Part shown: positions 21,334 through 35,667 of the stretch, in pieces
How the letters are laid out: each line of letters starts with the position of its first letter
Numbering within the stretch: the stretch's first letter is position 1
NCBI RefSeq assembly: GCF_020520425.1
Contig: NC_079492.1
Coordinates: 68,501,671 to 68,565,670 of the forward strand
Direction of reading: 5' to 3'
Length of the DNA: 64,000 nt
DNA from: Spinacia oleracea
Taxonomy: Eukaryota; Streptophyta; Magnoliopsida; Caryophyllales; Amaranthaceae
Made by a program: the position numbers and the translations under genes
Notes under the pieces: generated by a model
Database searches by the model: none
The model's input: only the letters and a program-made list of their open reading frames with translations
Told to the model about the DNA's origin: nothing

Positions 21334-24198
21334 ATGGTTGAATTTGTTGGGAATGATAATGAGGATGTAATTGAGGATGTAATTGAGGAAGTACACATTA
21401 CGGATGATGAAGAAGAAAATGGAGCCGATGATGATGTAGTGAGTCCTCCATTTGTTGGGATGGTATTCCAGAGTTGGGAAGAAGTGGATACGTACTACAA
21501 AAGGTATGGGAGACAACAAGGATTTGGCATACTCCGTGCTGCAGGGTCGTATGTGCAAAAGGGGGGGGGGGGCAAAATCTAAGGAACTGAGGGGATACTT
21601 GTGGAAGTGTGAATGTTATGGTCGTGCAGTGTATAGGCGTCGGGTTGAGGGGAAAAGGGTTTACTCAACTAGGGATGAGCTTGGCACCAAAAGGTCAAAG
21701 AAATGTGATTGCCCTGTTCTAATGTATTGCAACAGGACCAAGGATGGGAAATGGGTGGTTAAAAGGGCAGTTAATGAGCATAAGAACCATTGTCCAACAC
21801 CGAGGAAATCTAGGTATGTTCCTAGGTATCGACAGGAAGACATCACCTCTCTTGTAAAGAGGAAGTTGTTTAATGACTACAACTCGGGTGCTAACGTTCC
21901 TCAAATATTTAACTGGTCTAGCTAGCGAGAGGAATGGAGTTGAGAACGTGACATTCACCAAAAAAGATCTTCAAAACATCATTGCTAGGGATAAGGCAGA
22001 AAAGATGAAGGAGGGAGATTGGAATGCAATGTGGAAGTACTTTAAAGCGATGTCTACTGACAATGAAAATTTCTTTCACAAGCATAGGGTGGGTGAGGAT
22101 AACATATTAAAGGATGTGATGTGGGTAGATGCTAGGAGTAGAGCTGCTTACGAAGAGTTTGGAGATGTTGTAGTGTTTAACTCCACCTACTTAACAAACG
22201 AGTATGACTTGCCATTTTCTAACTTTGTTGGGGTTAATCACCATGGTCAAACCATTCTGCTTGGGTGTGCATTGTTATCCCATGAAGATTCAGAGACCTT
22301 TGAATGGTTATTTACCGAGTGGTTGTCATGTATGTCTAACAAAAAACCCATTGGTTTTCTTACTGACCAAGACGCTGCCATGAGGAAGGCCCTACGAGAA
22401 GTAATGCCTGATGTCCGACATCGATGGTGCTTGTGGCACATACTTACCAAGTTCAGTCACAAACTTGGAAAATACAATGCCTATGAGCTGTTCAAAGTTG
22501 AGCTTCATAATGTGATTTACAACAGCCTTACCAAGAATGAATTTGAAGTGCAATGGACTGATGTAATCAAGAAGTATAAACTGGAGGGTGAGATTTGGCT
22601 TGCAGGTAATTCCATAATTATATTTTTCATTATTTCATATATGGTACATTAATTAAAAAACCATATGGTACATTTTCATGTAGACACACATTTTCCTGCA
22701 GAAAAAACAGACCTTAAGATGTTCAAGACTTGTTTATGTTGATTTCCTTTTGCTACTATTTCAGGATTATACCATGGAAGGGAAATGTGGGTGCCTGCAT
22801 TTATGAACGGGATGTTTTGGGCTGGAATGAAGAGCACTCAAAGATCCGAAAGCATAAACAGGTTCTTTGATGGGTTCGTTGATAAGCACACTCGATTGTT
22901 TGAGTTTGCTCCATTTTATATTAAAGCAGTGGAATCTAGAGCTAACGATGAGCAACAGGCTGATGCAGCTGACCAAAGGGCAGTTCGCCCGTTGGCCACC
23001 CAATTTAGTGTTGAGAGAGCCTTTAGAAAGGTGTACACAGATGCAAAATTCCTCGAGGTTCAAGAGCAGTGCAATCGTGTACTGTACCTTACTTCTCTTG
23101 AGACTACTATGGTGTCAGCTGAAGTTGCACATCATAAGCTGGAGGACAGAGTGTGGGTGTTGTGTAAGGAAACCCGCAAGGAATTTTCAACAAAGTACAG
23201 GCGGAATTATATCGTGCAGATAAATTTGGAGACTAAATTGGCGGAGTGCGAATGCAAGCTGTTTGAAAGTGACGGTATACTTTGCAGGCACATTATAAAA
23301 GTGTATGACATGCATGACATTCAAGATGTCCCAGATGTTTATATTCTTCGTAGATGGAGGAAAGATGTGTCAAGGAAGCACTCGCGCGTGAAGGTGGTGT
23401 ACCATGATCCAAGTAAGACCGAAGATGTCATGAAGCATGATAAATTAATGCTAGCATACGAGCCAATCAGTTTGAAGGCGTCAACGAATCCCGAGTGCAT
23501 TAAAATCGTGATGGATACATTGAAGGTGTTGGAGAAGCGGTTGGATCAACAGTTGATTGGTGTGGAAGATATGGATGCTGATGAGACACAGGATGATGTT
23601 GGTACTCCTGGTTTGTCTCAAACCAACAAGAAGAGGGCAACTACTCCAAAATCTGTTACCAATGGGTGCAGTCAAACCAAAAACAAGAGGACCACCAAAA
23701 GTACCCCTAAGTCTGTGAACAAACGAAACAAATGTGCAACACCTCCTGATAACGTCATGGTGAATGATCATGTGGCAAGAAATAAACCACATAGGACACC
23801 AAGTTGTAGGCACCGTTCTTGTGTTGAGCCAAAAAAGAAAACACCCATAAGGAGAAGGAGAAGCAAAACAAATGATGTTGCTGGTTGCTCACAGGAACCT
23901 CCCACGCAGGTATTACAAATGTATTTATAGTACTTGTTACGTTGCAGTTCATATGTCCAAACCATTAACTTTGATTTGACTTATTCTTATTCAGGACGCT
24001 GATGATGTTGAGTTGACACACACTTCTGCTGGGGGTATTGAGATGTTATCTCAAGATGGGTCAGTTGGGTATTTCACCAGCATAGTTGGAGGAGATGATG
24101 GACTTGACATTGTTGGTGATGTTGGTGATGATGATGGACTTGGACTTGACAATGTTGATGATCTTTTATGCCGAAATTCTCTTGGGTGGGATAAGTGA
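21334..24198 (+). pseudogene. MULE-2 transposase, frameshifted and missing first catalytic Asp
   Basis: Exons 21334-22605, 22765-23909 and 23995-24198 correspond to those of MULE-1. Exon 1 is 5 bp longer than in MULE-1. A G run at 21561-21572 has 12 G where MULE-1 has 8, and one extra G lies near 21917 (AACTGGTCTAGC against AACTGTCTAGC). Each shifts the frame. In addition the codon for the first catalytic Asp has become Asn (VVVFNSTYLT, about 22180). The second Asp region (TDQDAAM) and the SWIM finger are unchanged. Elsewhere the proteins differ by only a few residues, so the damage is recent. Confidence 0.93.
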
Positions 24199-26941
24199 TT
24201 TTCGAAGTCAAAACTATGAAGAGGAAAATAGGTTTAACAATGAAATTGTTTATGTGTTGTTGTTCATTTCAGATATTTGAATGATCTATATGTATGTGTT
24301 TCTGTGTATGTGTTTGAATGGGATAGAATCTATATTTATGTGTTGTTATTACCACAACTTTGCGATCCTTACTGTCATTCTTCAAGACTTAAAAAGTACT
24401 AATAAACCTAATTTGGTACAAATACTGTACCAAATACAGCACACATAACCCCATTTGGTACAAAAATTCCAAAATCTTTAACAAAGATACCCTAATTTGG
24501 TACAACAAATGTAACAAATTCAACATGCGTGAGCTGTATTTGAATAACTAGGGTACCAATTTTTAAAAGTCCCTAATCCATACTTAATTTTTAAAAGTCC
24601 CTAATTAGTGTCCAGTAATCCATACTTAATTTTGTTGTATTAAATCTATGCCCTTCCATTTTTTTGAACCTGTTTTTGAAAAAATACGTTTAATGTGTAG
24701 AACCGACATGTACAAATGAAATACCTAACCCTAACCCTAAACCCTCAAACCCTAAAGTAATTACCTATAACCGATATGTACAAATGACAACGGATCTATA
24801 TCAATTTTCTTTTGTAAGCAATTCGGTTGGTGATGCGGGAATTCATTTCCGATTGGGAGAATATTTAATAATTCCCAATTCATTTCCGTTTTCTATTGTA
24901 ATGTATTGTAATGTATCCGATTTTGACAATATATTTCTATTTCTGAAAATATTTCAATTTCCGGAAATATTTCCGAGGACTCCGGCAATATTTCAATTTT
25001 CGAAAATATTTTCTGATACGTACCATGTTTCCGTTTCCGGCAACATCTACGTCTTTGATAGGATACGATCCATATTTCCGTTTCCTGGAATACAACCGGC
25101 CTCTAGCTAGGCATACGGTTCACCAACACTTATTAGACTACTTAACCTTAAATGGATACTTGGGCATTATTTCCTTCACATTGACCCTTAACCCTTAGTA
25201 GTTTCGAAGCATTAGGGTGCGTTATGTTCAACTTATTTGACCTGAACTTATCTGAACTTATCTGAACTTACACGTTTCCCACTTTTCCACACCATTTTCG
25301 CACTTTTCTATAAATCATTAATTAAGGTTCAAATAGTAAATAATAAGTAATAATAAATTAATAATATTTAATAATTAATAATTAATAAATAATAAATAAG
25401 TCATTGAATATTGAATAAATAAGTCGTGCAAATAGTAAGCGTAAAGAACATTAAGGAATGTAGGTAGTAATAAATAATTATTAATACATAATAAATAATA
25501 AATAATAAATAATGAATAATAAATAATAAATAATACATAATAAATAATAATACATAATAAAAATAAAATTTAAATAATTAATGTCTATTAATTACTTAAT
25601 AATTATAAGTTAATAATTAATATTTAATAATTATGTAGTGAATAATTGTTATTAATTATTAATTATTAATTATTAATTATTACTTATTAATCAGTAATTA
25701 TTAAGTAATTAATAATTACTAATTAATAATTAATACTTATTTATTAATAATTAATAATTAATTGGAACTAATTGGAATTTATCTGAAGTTATTGGAACTT
25801 ATTGAAACATATTGAAACTTATCTGAATTTATCTGAACGAACTTATTGGACTTGAAACTTATTTTTATAAGGTACCCTTAGTGAACATCTATGTACTGTT
25901 CTCTATGTCCTTTTTTGTAATGGTACCTAGCGTTTGTATAGTTTTGTTAGATACTATCGTCATTTGGTACTTATACTTTTATAAATATGATAGATACTAG
26001 TGAATTTGGTACGTTAAATTTTACAAATATGTCAAGTTCGTACTTTGTCCTTAAAAAATGATTCAACCATTGGGGCTTAAAATTGTCCTTATAGTGTTTT
26101 TTTTATGGGCGGGATATTTGACTAACACTTAAATTTCAAAAAAGTTATTATTCAAAACAAAGACACTTGTCGATTCCACAGTACAAATAACTTAATATTA
26201 AACCCATATTTTAATTTAAAAATAAAATTATTATAGGAAAATCCTTTCTCTCTCCTGTCATTTCTACTTGTGTATTTTCTCTCTCCTGAAGTGTCGCAGT
26301 TCTTCGACTTCCCCACTCCGACTTGCCTTGTCGACGGCGTTCACCAAATCCACCACCCAGGTATCAAAGTCGAAATTTTCTTTACAATTTCAGTATTTCA
26401 ATTTGAATCACTACTTGTTCCCAATTCAATTGTTCCCAATTTCCATTTAGGGTTCCCTAAATGGAATTAACAAATCCATATTGAATTTTGTATGAGTTTT
26501 TGTCGTTAGTTGTATGGTGATTTGACAGTAGTACATAGTAATTGTAGTAAAGTTTATGAGAAGACCCAATTCAAAAGATGTCGTTTATAAATTAGGGTTC
26601 CTAAATTAGGGTTCTTACAAATTGAGTAATGTATGGTTAGTTTTTGCGTTCTTTGTTGGGGAATTGACATCAGTATTGAGTAGTTGTACTCAACTATTTC
26701 TAAAGGCCCAGTTGTACATTTCTCGTTTCTAAATTGGGTTTGGTAAAACTGAAGTGATGTAGTCAAATTGATTACTGTATGGTACTTTTTGTGTCCGTTG
26801 TTGGTGATTTGAGATGCATATAAAGTAATTGTAGTTAACCATTTTGCGTAATGTTTGGTTTTTTTGTGTGTTTGTTGTTGGTAATTTGAGATGAGTATAA
26901 GTATTTGATTTTGTGTCCCTATTTATTATTTTCACAGTGTC
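24199..26941. other. MULE-2 intergenic region with AT-rich insertion-like block
   Basis: The part up to 24880 matches MULE-1 (GTACCAAAT words 24415-24560, CCCTAA run 24726-24755). The rest is unique to this copy. It includes 25205-25880, a block with TGAACTTATCTGAACTTATC-like words at both edges and a long TAATAAT-rich centre (about 25320-25760), probably a degenerate MITE. 26220-26470 looks like an AT-rich leader before ULP-B. No gene is seen. Confidence 0.5.
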
Positions 26942-29900
26942 ATGAGGAAGGGACTAGTTCATAGTCATACGAAGAGAAAAATGGGGAATAATGTCATTGA
27001 ATATGAGGGAACTTCAAAGTCCAAATACAAATAACATAAATCCTTCGGGGACTTTGGGGATGATGAACTGTGTAAGTACTTCACCAGTGACTTGAGTGTA
27101 CTTCCTATTCATAAACCGCCAACGAAAAAGTGTAGGGCGGTCGTAGATGAAGATTCGTACGAAGACGAAAGTCAAGATGAGGGTGATGAGGACTATGAAG
27201 CTGAGGAGACTAACAATGATGAAGTTGAGAATTCTGATGAGGAGTACGATGAAGTGCCAGAGCGAGAGACACATCCAATTAAGAGGGGATACAAACAACA
27301 AGTGTCTCGGAAAATATTACCCAAGCAAGGTGTAAAAAGGAGACGACTTCCTACCCCAAAGCCACGGCCACAGGTAAAGCAATGCAGCAGGAGTGAGTCA
27401 TTGTAATTGGTTCCCCTGTTGATTGGCAAAAATGAATTCTAAATATATTTGTTATTGGTATTCAGGAGCAGCAATACGTTGTGAGAAGAACCAAAGGTCT
27501 GTCAGGTCTGTCAAACGGGGAACAAGTTAAGAGGGAAGAGTTATGTGTTGCGACGCAACTACAAAAATGTCGCAACAAGGTTAGTCAGTGAACTTTATCT
27601 AAATGATGAAACTGTATTCATTAAAATTCAGTGTCCCATTATTCATTTCTAGTTGTACAGGAATGTTTTTTATATGACCATACGCTTTTCATGTTTACAG
27701 CAACCAGCGGTCATTTGCCGTGTTGATGCATTTTCGAAGTTGATCAAAAGGTTTGATGCTTCTAGAATTGAAGTTGTTAAACAAATGGGTTTTGGTGGGA
27801 TGCTAATGTTGAAGTTGACCAACTCTCGCGACAGTTCTGCTATTGGTTAATGACTAGGGTGGATGGAGTTGCCCAGACCTTGGTTGCAGGTGATGGCAGA
27901 GTCTTACCGTTGTCTCCAACACAATGGAAATGCATATTTGATCTCCCAATGGGAGGTAAGACGGTTCCCTTCGACGTGGTTGATAGTCCGGCGTTGGTTG
28001 TTAAGGTTGCGAAGGTGTCTCGGAAATTCACAATGGTGAATGGGGAGGGAAAGGAAATGGTTTCTTTACGTTCAGTCATCGATGCGTTAGTCGAAGAGGA
28101 TGAAGATGGCAACGTCACCCAGCTAGAAACCGAATCGGGCCGTAGCGAATTCCGTACTGCTTTCTTGATGGCGCTCTTGGGTCTGGTCATATGTCCTTCG
28201 ACTGATGGATCATATATGTCTAAGCCCTTGATGCAAGCGTGTACTGTGGCAGACATGTCAATTGAATATGATTGGTGTACGTTTGCCCATGAGTGGCTTA
28301 TGACTAAGTCTTCTGAGTTTGCTGAGAAGTTTGACAAAGCTGGGTTCGTGGCGGGATGTGGTGGTTGTACTCTGTTCCTCTTGGTACTTTTCCAAACCTT
28401 TTTTCCCCATAGTGAATGTTACTTTTCGTATTATTTAAATAATTTTTGATTAAACATTTGGTGAACAGATATTCTACCTAGATCATTTGAACAGGCCTCC
28501 TCTGTCGTGGAACGAGTTTCCAAGGATAGGAGTTTGGACAACTGAGCATGTCTTCCTGGCTAGGGATTTGGACAAGAAGGAAACTGACGACTACGGAAAG
28601 CTATCAGTAAGTTGATCCTTTTACAATGAATCACAACACAACATTAAAATCATGTGTAGCAAACTTATTCTGGTTATTGGTTATTATTTATGGAAATGTT
28701 TAATGTTTATTGTGGCAGTCACTGGACATTGCATATGGGGAACCACATCCCCGACTCGCCAGAGACAAAATTACACCCATCTCGCAGGAAGATGAGGATT
28801 GCGAGGATACAAGGCTAGTAAATAATGTATGTAATTCATCTACGCATTTATATTTTTACATTGTATAAATCGTTCGAGTATACACACTAAAATTTGGTCA
28901 TCTTCCATACATGGTACAGATTATGAAGTTGATCACACCTTACCTAGAGAGGCTGGAGGAGAAGATTGATAAGTTGCAAACGGCACGGGACAACACAAGA
29001 CCCTTTGGCTTTCCCATACATGACCAGTTCCATATCCATTCTCTGGCTCATCATTTTGCTGACAATATACAAGATCTTGATCTTGGTTTGAATCAACCAT
29101 TCACGTCTCTTGAGAAAGTGGGAAGTCCAAGGATAATCAATCCAACCTCACAAAGAACCCAAACAGAGCAACAAGAGATCAACAAGAAGATGGCCGCTGT
29201 CGACGATTTGTTGCACATTGACAATCACCATCAAGTATCAGTTACTGATGTCATTGGCAAAGTTGCAAATGAATCTCTTCAATCCGTATTAGCACAACGT
29301 AATGAAGAGTGTCATGGCAATAACGAGAATGATCCTGTGAACAATAAGGAGTTGAATCAGGACGACCCATTGACTAGTAAGGAGTTGAATGAGGATGCGC
29401 GTGACAATGATGAGGAGTTGAATGAGGATGCGCGTGACAATGAAGAGGCCGCTGCTGGAGGAGGACCAAGGAGGAGGAGGAGTTTAGGACACCGAACTCA
29501 TATTCCATCTGCAGCAGTATTTTCGGGAGATTTCGTGTCTGGTACAAACCAAAGGGTCACAGGTCCGGTTAATGACATCACTGCGTTCGTTAAGAGATGG
29601 AAAGATTTGAGAGACGAGGCTAAGTAAGTTAATCAACTTATAAGAATATGATCCCATTTAATACCTTAACTAAAGCAGTTCTGTTTTGCAGTCCAGGATA
29701 AGTCATGATTACCTGCGATGGCAAGAGTGCAACCCAAAGAGACTGCTATGGGGCCTTGCATACAAGAGCGAGGGTCAGTGCTGACTATGTAAGGATGGCT
29801 TCGGAGATGTATATGAAAAAGTGGGCAATGGATTACGATGGCAAGAGTCGGAGAATTATGCTTGACCCAACATTTGCGGTAATTGCGCCTTGAATTGAAT

Positions 29901-30903
29901 TATTACGCCTTAGATCACATTTTTTATTATTTAAATCACACTTTTAAGTTTGAATTCTTAAATCACATTTTTAATTATTAAAATCACATTTTTAAGTTTT
30001 AGGTGTTTAGGGTTTACACCAGAATATATTTATTGAACATCATTTTATATTACAGATGAGGGTAATTACGAATAAGGATCCTTTTGAACATCTGGCAAAG
30101 AAGCACGGCCAACCGCTTCGTGACATAACTGCATCCCAGATTTGTGTGGTATTTTTCCTAGTTTTAACATTCTCCTTTCACATGTTCTCTGAATAAACAA
30201 ATAATTAATAATTCCTGTGGTAATATGATGGAATCAGATTTTTGTTCCTGTATTGGACGATGACCATTGGTGGTGTGCTGCATTTGAGTTGAAGGAGAAG
30301 ACCATATGGTTCATGGATACTATGTACCCCAACCCCGAAGAGAAGCATAAGTCTATTCTGAAAAATATGGTATGTTTTGCTTCCAAAGTTTTTACGCCGA
30401 TTGTCATTTACAAACTACAATTTCTGGGGTTGATGTGAATGCTTTACATCACAGATCCCGGCCATCGACACGATGTTAAATGTCCATGACCCCCAGTGGG
30501 AACTAGGCACAATGGGTAGTTGGGGAAGACAACTAGTCGAGCTTATGAACAACACCGACAAGTATGTGAACCAGAGGATTTAAATCATTCTCTGTGTCAT
30601 TTCAATTTTATTCCCCCGTTTAATCACAACTAGTTTTCTTGCAGTCATAGCTGCGGCGTACTAATGTTGGGATGGATAAAGTCATCGGCCGCTCGTATCG
30701 TATCAAGATATGGAATGGTAAGTGGCTTTGTATTTAGCCCTCATATATATATGGTAGCCTACAAACTATTGCTCCTTATTACCATTCATTCATCGTTGTA
30801 GGAAAATATTGTTGTGGCTCGAAAAGCGCTACTAATGGAAGACTTTCTCTCGGAATTTAATGAAGCAAAGGATGAAGCATTGTCAGCAATCACCTATACT
30901 TGA
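26942..30903 (+). pseudogene. ULP-B of MULE-2: full-length Ulp1-like (C48) gene with lesions
   Basis: Twelve exons: 26942-27373, 27466-27579, 27701-28383, 28469-28606, 28719-28826, 28920-29623, 29692-29878, 30056-30148, 30238-30369, 30455-30561, 30645-30717, 30802-30903. Repairing nothing, the layout gives a 957-residue design: a very acidic N-terminus (residues 45-100), a basic stretch, the DUF1985-like block, an acidic linker with ELNEDARDN repeats, and a C48 core with His (about 830, HWWC), Asp (about 847, FMDT) and Cys (about 903, HSCGVLM). Lesions: TAA at 27032-27034; one base missing in exon 3 near 27817 (TTGACCAACT against TTGACCCAACT of MULE-1); a TAA in place of CAA at about 29698. 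The ATG at 26942 is the first that continues into the acidic region. C48 proteins remove SUMO-like tags in the nucleus; the target here is unknown. Confidence 0.85.
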
Positions 30904-31849
30904 AAGGCATCTGATGATTCTCGTAGTAATATTATGTAACTCTTGGAAACTGTTTATTAGCCGGATTATCTAATGTTTAAGATTTGTGTCGGATTTTTTG
31001 GTGGTAATGTTTACTGCTGCTTTTGGATAATTCACTTCATTTGGGATAGTTTAGTGCTATGCGGATAATTTATATCTAAGGGTCTTAATAGTTGATTTTG
31101 GATTATTATCGTTTACTTAACTCTTTTCTTTGTAAGTGTTTTATTATTTGCCTATTATGTAAGTGGTGGTACCAAATAAGAAGTGTACGAAGTTTGGCAA
31201 CTTTAAAATCTTATTATCACCACCAAAAGTGTAGCAAATATAATGGGTTGGGTCAAATGAAAATGTAAGTTGACTTGAAGTCGAAGTTCTTGGTACATCT
31301 AATGTACCAAATTCGATGTTCTGGCTACATTTAATGTACCAAATCGAAGTTCTGTTACGACATGAAAACGTACCAAAGTCAAAGTTCTGGTTAAATGCAT
31401 TGTACCAAACTTGAATTTAGGACTACATGAACTGTACCAAAGCCAAGTTGGCAAATGTCATACTCATACCAAAGTTGACAAATGACATATACCAAAGTTG
31501 ACAAATGTCGTATACCAAAGTTGACCTGCATTTCACTACCTGTGTGCATTTCACTACTTGTGTTCATTTATCTGATTGATTTCATACATAACTACAAATC
31601 AGGGATCTTAATTGGCGCATAAATATCTTATTTCTACCTGGATTCCTTTAAAACAAAAGACCCCTTAGTTCACAGTAGAAATATAAACATACAACATCAA
31701 ATGTTTAGTCATAAACTAACTTCCACACAAACTTCCAAACTAACTTCCAAACTAAGTACCAGAATTCAAATGCAACAGAGTTGCCGAAATACATCCAAAA
31801 TACATCCAAAATACATCCAAAAACTTAAGTTCAAGCACGTAAACACGGT
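30904..31849. repeat. MULE-2 intergenic region between ULP-B and ULP-A
   Basis: Counterpart of 9550-10639 without the tandem duplications. It is rich in ATGTACCAAAT words (31290-31520). No gene is seen. Confidence 0.6.
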
Positions 31850-34800
31850 CTACACACGGACTTGCCTCCCAGAAATAAGGTCGTACACCTCAGGTCTCCT
31901 CACATTCAACTCGCACAAGATGTCATCAACAGCAAGTGATACCCTTGCATCCTCTATTGCACCCTGATGATGATAGCAAATAAATATGATAGCATTACTA
32001 CAGGACTATTGTTTTCAAGAACACACACAACTAAACACATGGAACTAAATGAACGTACCGGTTGGAATGTGGGAGAAATTTTGTTGCGTTGGACTATGTC
32101 CTTTATCCATGCTAGCATTACAACACAACTTGACACACTGCATTACAGTGATCAAACCATATAATCCTTATATAAACAAACCAACTTATATTTACGCGAA
32201 GCGATTGCGTTGGGTTACTTACTCATCGCTTGGTGGGACAGAAACAAGGTCAACCCCCCATCCACTCAGTCCATCCTTTACCCATGACTCGTCTTTAGAG
32301 TAAAACAGGGTGTCCAAGTACTTCAACTACAAGAATAACAAGTCAATCATATGTATGAAATGTATGCGATAATTATTAAATGTTTTTAGATACAATCATT
32401 ACCATGTGGCTAATCAGACGATCGTGCTCAGACAAAGGCTCGTCTGATGTAGGATCAAGGACCCAAATCCGCTTATCCTTCATGGATAATGCAACACAAT
32501 ACCAACGTGTGTGCGGTGGAAGTGTGAAGTACATGTGCAACACGGGTACTACAACCTGGCATGAATTGCAAAATAGATACGATAAGTTAAATGGTAAATT
32601 AAAAATTTACATATAATTATCACAAATGTATTTAATTTAGAATGTGATGTTATCTCACATACCACAAACATTTCCCGAATGACGAGGTTTTCAAAGGGGG
32701 CACCGAATGGGGCTACAAGAGACTGAGGGGGTTCGTTTGTTTGTACCTTAACCTGCCACAATTAGAAGGTGTACTAATTACCTCAAGATACGTTTACAAA
32801 AAAATTATCAGATCATGATAACATAGATGAGAAATACGTCTGAAAACTAACCCCGAAACCAGGTTCAAGCATTACACTTCGTCCTCTACCGGCACCCAAT
32901 TCTGCCTTCCACCTGCTAGTATACATCTTACTAGCCAATTTGACGTATTCTATCCCCGCATACTCATCCATTGCTACCATTCGATACATCTGATATTTGC
33001 TTAGACATAAACCATCGAACTCAATCAACTCTTGTCCTTCATCCCTGCATATATTGATCAATTGAAGGATAATCAACTTTCGTATTCCAAGTTAAAACTT
33101 GTAAACATTAACAAAATACAAATACATTAATAATCATAATTTACTAAAAAGTTTGACATTTACTTGCTATTTCCCTAGCACTCCTTGATGAAAGCAACCA
33201 ATTCCTTCTCCATATCAGTACGACTCTTCCGGGAGCTCCTAAGAGGTGAAACTCCCTTTAAAATTTCAGTGGTGATTACCTGTGCAATTTGGATATGTAT
33301 ATAACCCAACATTAAAATTATCTAAGATAAGTATATCTTGGATTGTTCATTCACAGTAGTGTAAGAAAATGTACCGGCTTCTGAGCAGGAGATTGTACTT
33401 CAGTCTGTAGCGTGGTCATAGATTTCGTAGGGACAGAACAATCAGAGGAAGAGGGAGCCATAAATCCAAGAACATCTGAGGTAACCGCAGAAGAAGGATC
33501 AGGGGTTATAGGATCACTCACCAAAACTGGAGAGACTGAAGTGGAAGGAGGAGGGAACCCAAAGCCTCGGGTGCCAAAACCCCGAGCTGAACCAAATGCC
33601 GGTGCAAAACCCACCGGCGACGGAACTCCAAACTGCTGTGCAGTGGCCGTAGGAATTGTGGTCGGCCTCATTGTCTGCGTACCTCCGAGAGCAGGGCAAA
33701 CAGCCACACCACTCACACTACCACCACTTGTACCTCCACTTTGAGTGTCCTTCAACCCACTATCTTGTTCCCTCACCCCTACTATTCTTGACAAATCAAG
33801 TTTCATACTTCTTAAAACCTCTCCTTGGTTGTGCATTTGCTCCTCGATTCTCTCAAATCGGCTTGTTAAAACATTCAGAACCTATATACAAATTTTATTC
33901 CAAGCACACAATCAGAATATCTAGTGCGCGCGCGGGACAGAAGCCAGAAACTTATAAACTAATCAACTAATAATCTAATTAAACCAAATTGGATTAGAAA
34001 CAATAGATTAAACCTCTTTTGCAATGTAGGAACCCCACATATCTCTTGGCAATCGAGGATGGTGTCTCTCGCCGTAAGCAACATCAACAGACTGGTTGTG
34101 GAACATCAACATAAAACATCAGTCCATATATGAATGAATCATTATACTGCTGAATCACTACTAACACAACAGAAATTTTTGGTATTCCATCTCACCTGAG
34201 TTCTTCCATAGTCACCTCCAGCTTTCTTGTCTGCCTCTATCAGGGCATCCACATCAGATTGGGACCACACAGCCACCCTCGGCATAACACACCATTGCCT
34301 AGGAACAACATTCAGGTGGTCCAGGTAGAACACCTACAACATTAACCAACTTGCTTCAGAATCAAATAAGAGCTTTGCAAAATTATACACAATAAATAAA
34401 AATATTTTCAGTTATACCAACCGTCAAAAATAGGCTGCAGCCCCCCCAATCCAGAAACAACTCCATGCTGATCAAACTGATGTGCAAACATTTTGCACCA
34501 TATCTTTAGCCACTCTAAACAGAACGTGCACCAATCATATGAATTTGACTCCGGTGCTACCGATGCGGCAGGTAACAACCTTCCCGCCAAGGTAAACCCG
34601 TCTGTGCTTGGGCACAACACCAGCTCCAGTATAACAATCATAAAGGCTATTCTAAATTCAAATTCCTCCTCTCTTGTTACAATTGGGACAATAGTAGCCA
34701 CCGCCTTACGCTGTCCATCCCTCATCCCAACTGCAAATTCCCAAGCTTTCTGAACAGAAACCCCACCACTATCCCCATACATCTGAACAATATGGTCTGC

Positions 34801-35667
34801 TATATTCCTATGGCGTGTGTCTAGGTTTCCATTAAGAGATGGTACAGGCTGAGTACCCATAGGCAGCCCCAAAACACAGTTAAATTGGATGGGATACAGG
34901 CTGAATTCCATATCGCCCCCACCATAAAACACCCCATTAGCACCATCTACCCTGGTCACTAACCAGTAGGCAAATTCCGGGGACAGGTTGCGCAGTTTCA
35001 CGGTGAGGAGGGCTCCAAACCCCATTTTTCTAACTAAATCCCTTCGACTGTCATCCAACAGTGACACCAACTTTGAAAACACCTCAATCCTATCATTCTC
35101 ATGCATGTCTTTCCTCAGCCTGGTGGACACAACAGTCTCCGATTTCTTCACCTAAGCACCTACACTCAACTAAGATGCATACAACAATGCCCACTAAATC
35201 AAAACCATGTAAGAATTGATCATAAACATTTGTTCTGATTAATGTACTTTCAATCACAAAATAGATATCCATGAAATAGGTAGTTAACAATTCAACAAAC
35301 CTTCGGTCTAATAGTAGTGGTTAAGTTATGAATACTAACGACGTCCTCGTCATCGTTGCTCTCTGTACGTGGCTCCTCCTCTCCACTAGTCTCCGCATCA
35401 TAGACTTTTCTCTTCTTTCCACTGGAAGAACCTTCCACTGCCTTTAGTCCACATGCAGTTGTTCTCTACACACACAACACAACAAGTTTACTTATGTCTG
35501 AATATTAAAAATAGAATTGGATTAGAATTGGATTCTTCTATTTAATACAATAGCATTCTTGTACTAATTACCGTTCGTGCTCCTGCCCTTGTAGACACGC
35601 CCTTTCCCTTAACAACGTCTTCCTCCGTTTTTTTCTCCTTTGGAAGTGGAGCATTACGTTTACCCAT
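31850..35667 (-). pseudogene. ULP-A of MULE-2: Ulp1-like pseudo-enzyme gene, one frameshift
   Basis: This is the same thirteen-exon gene as at 5862-9549, from the ATG at 35665-35667 (MGKRNAPLPKEKK) to the stop at 31850-31852. Exon 3 is complete here, including the segment lost in MULE-1 (around 34454-34570). A G run near its end (34441-34447 on the plus strand, 7 C) is one longer than in MULE-1 and shifts the frame just before the splice donor. The C48 core shows the same Arg-Trp in place of His-Trp. The substitution therefore predates the two copies and is not private damage. Confidence 0.85.
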
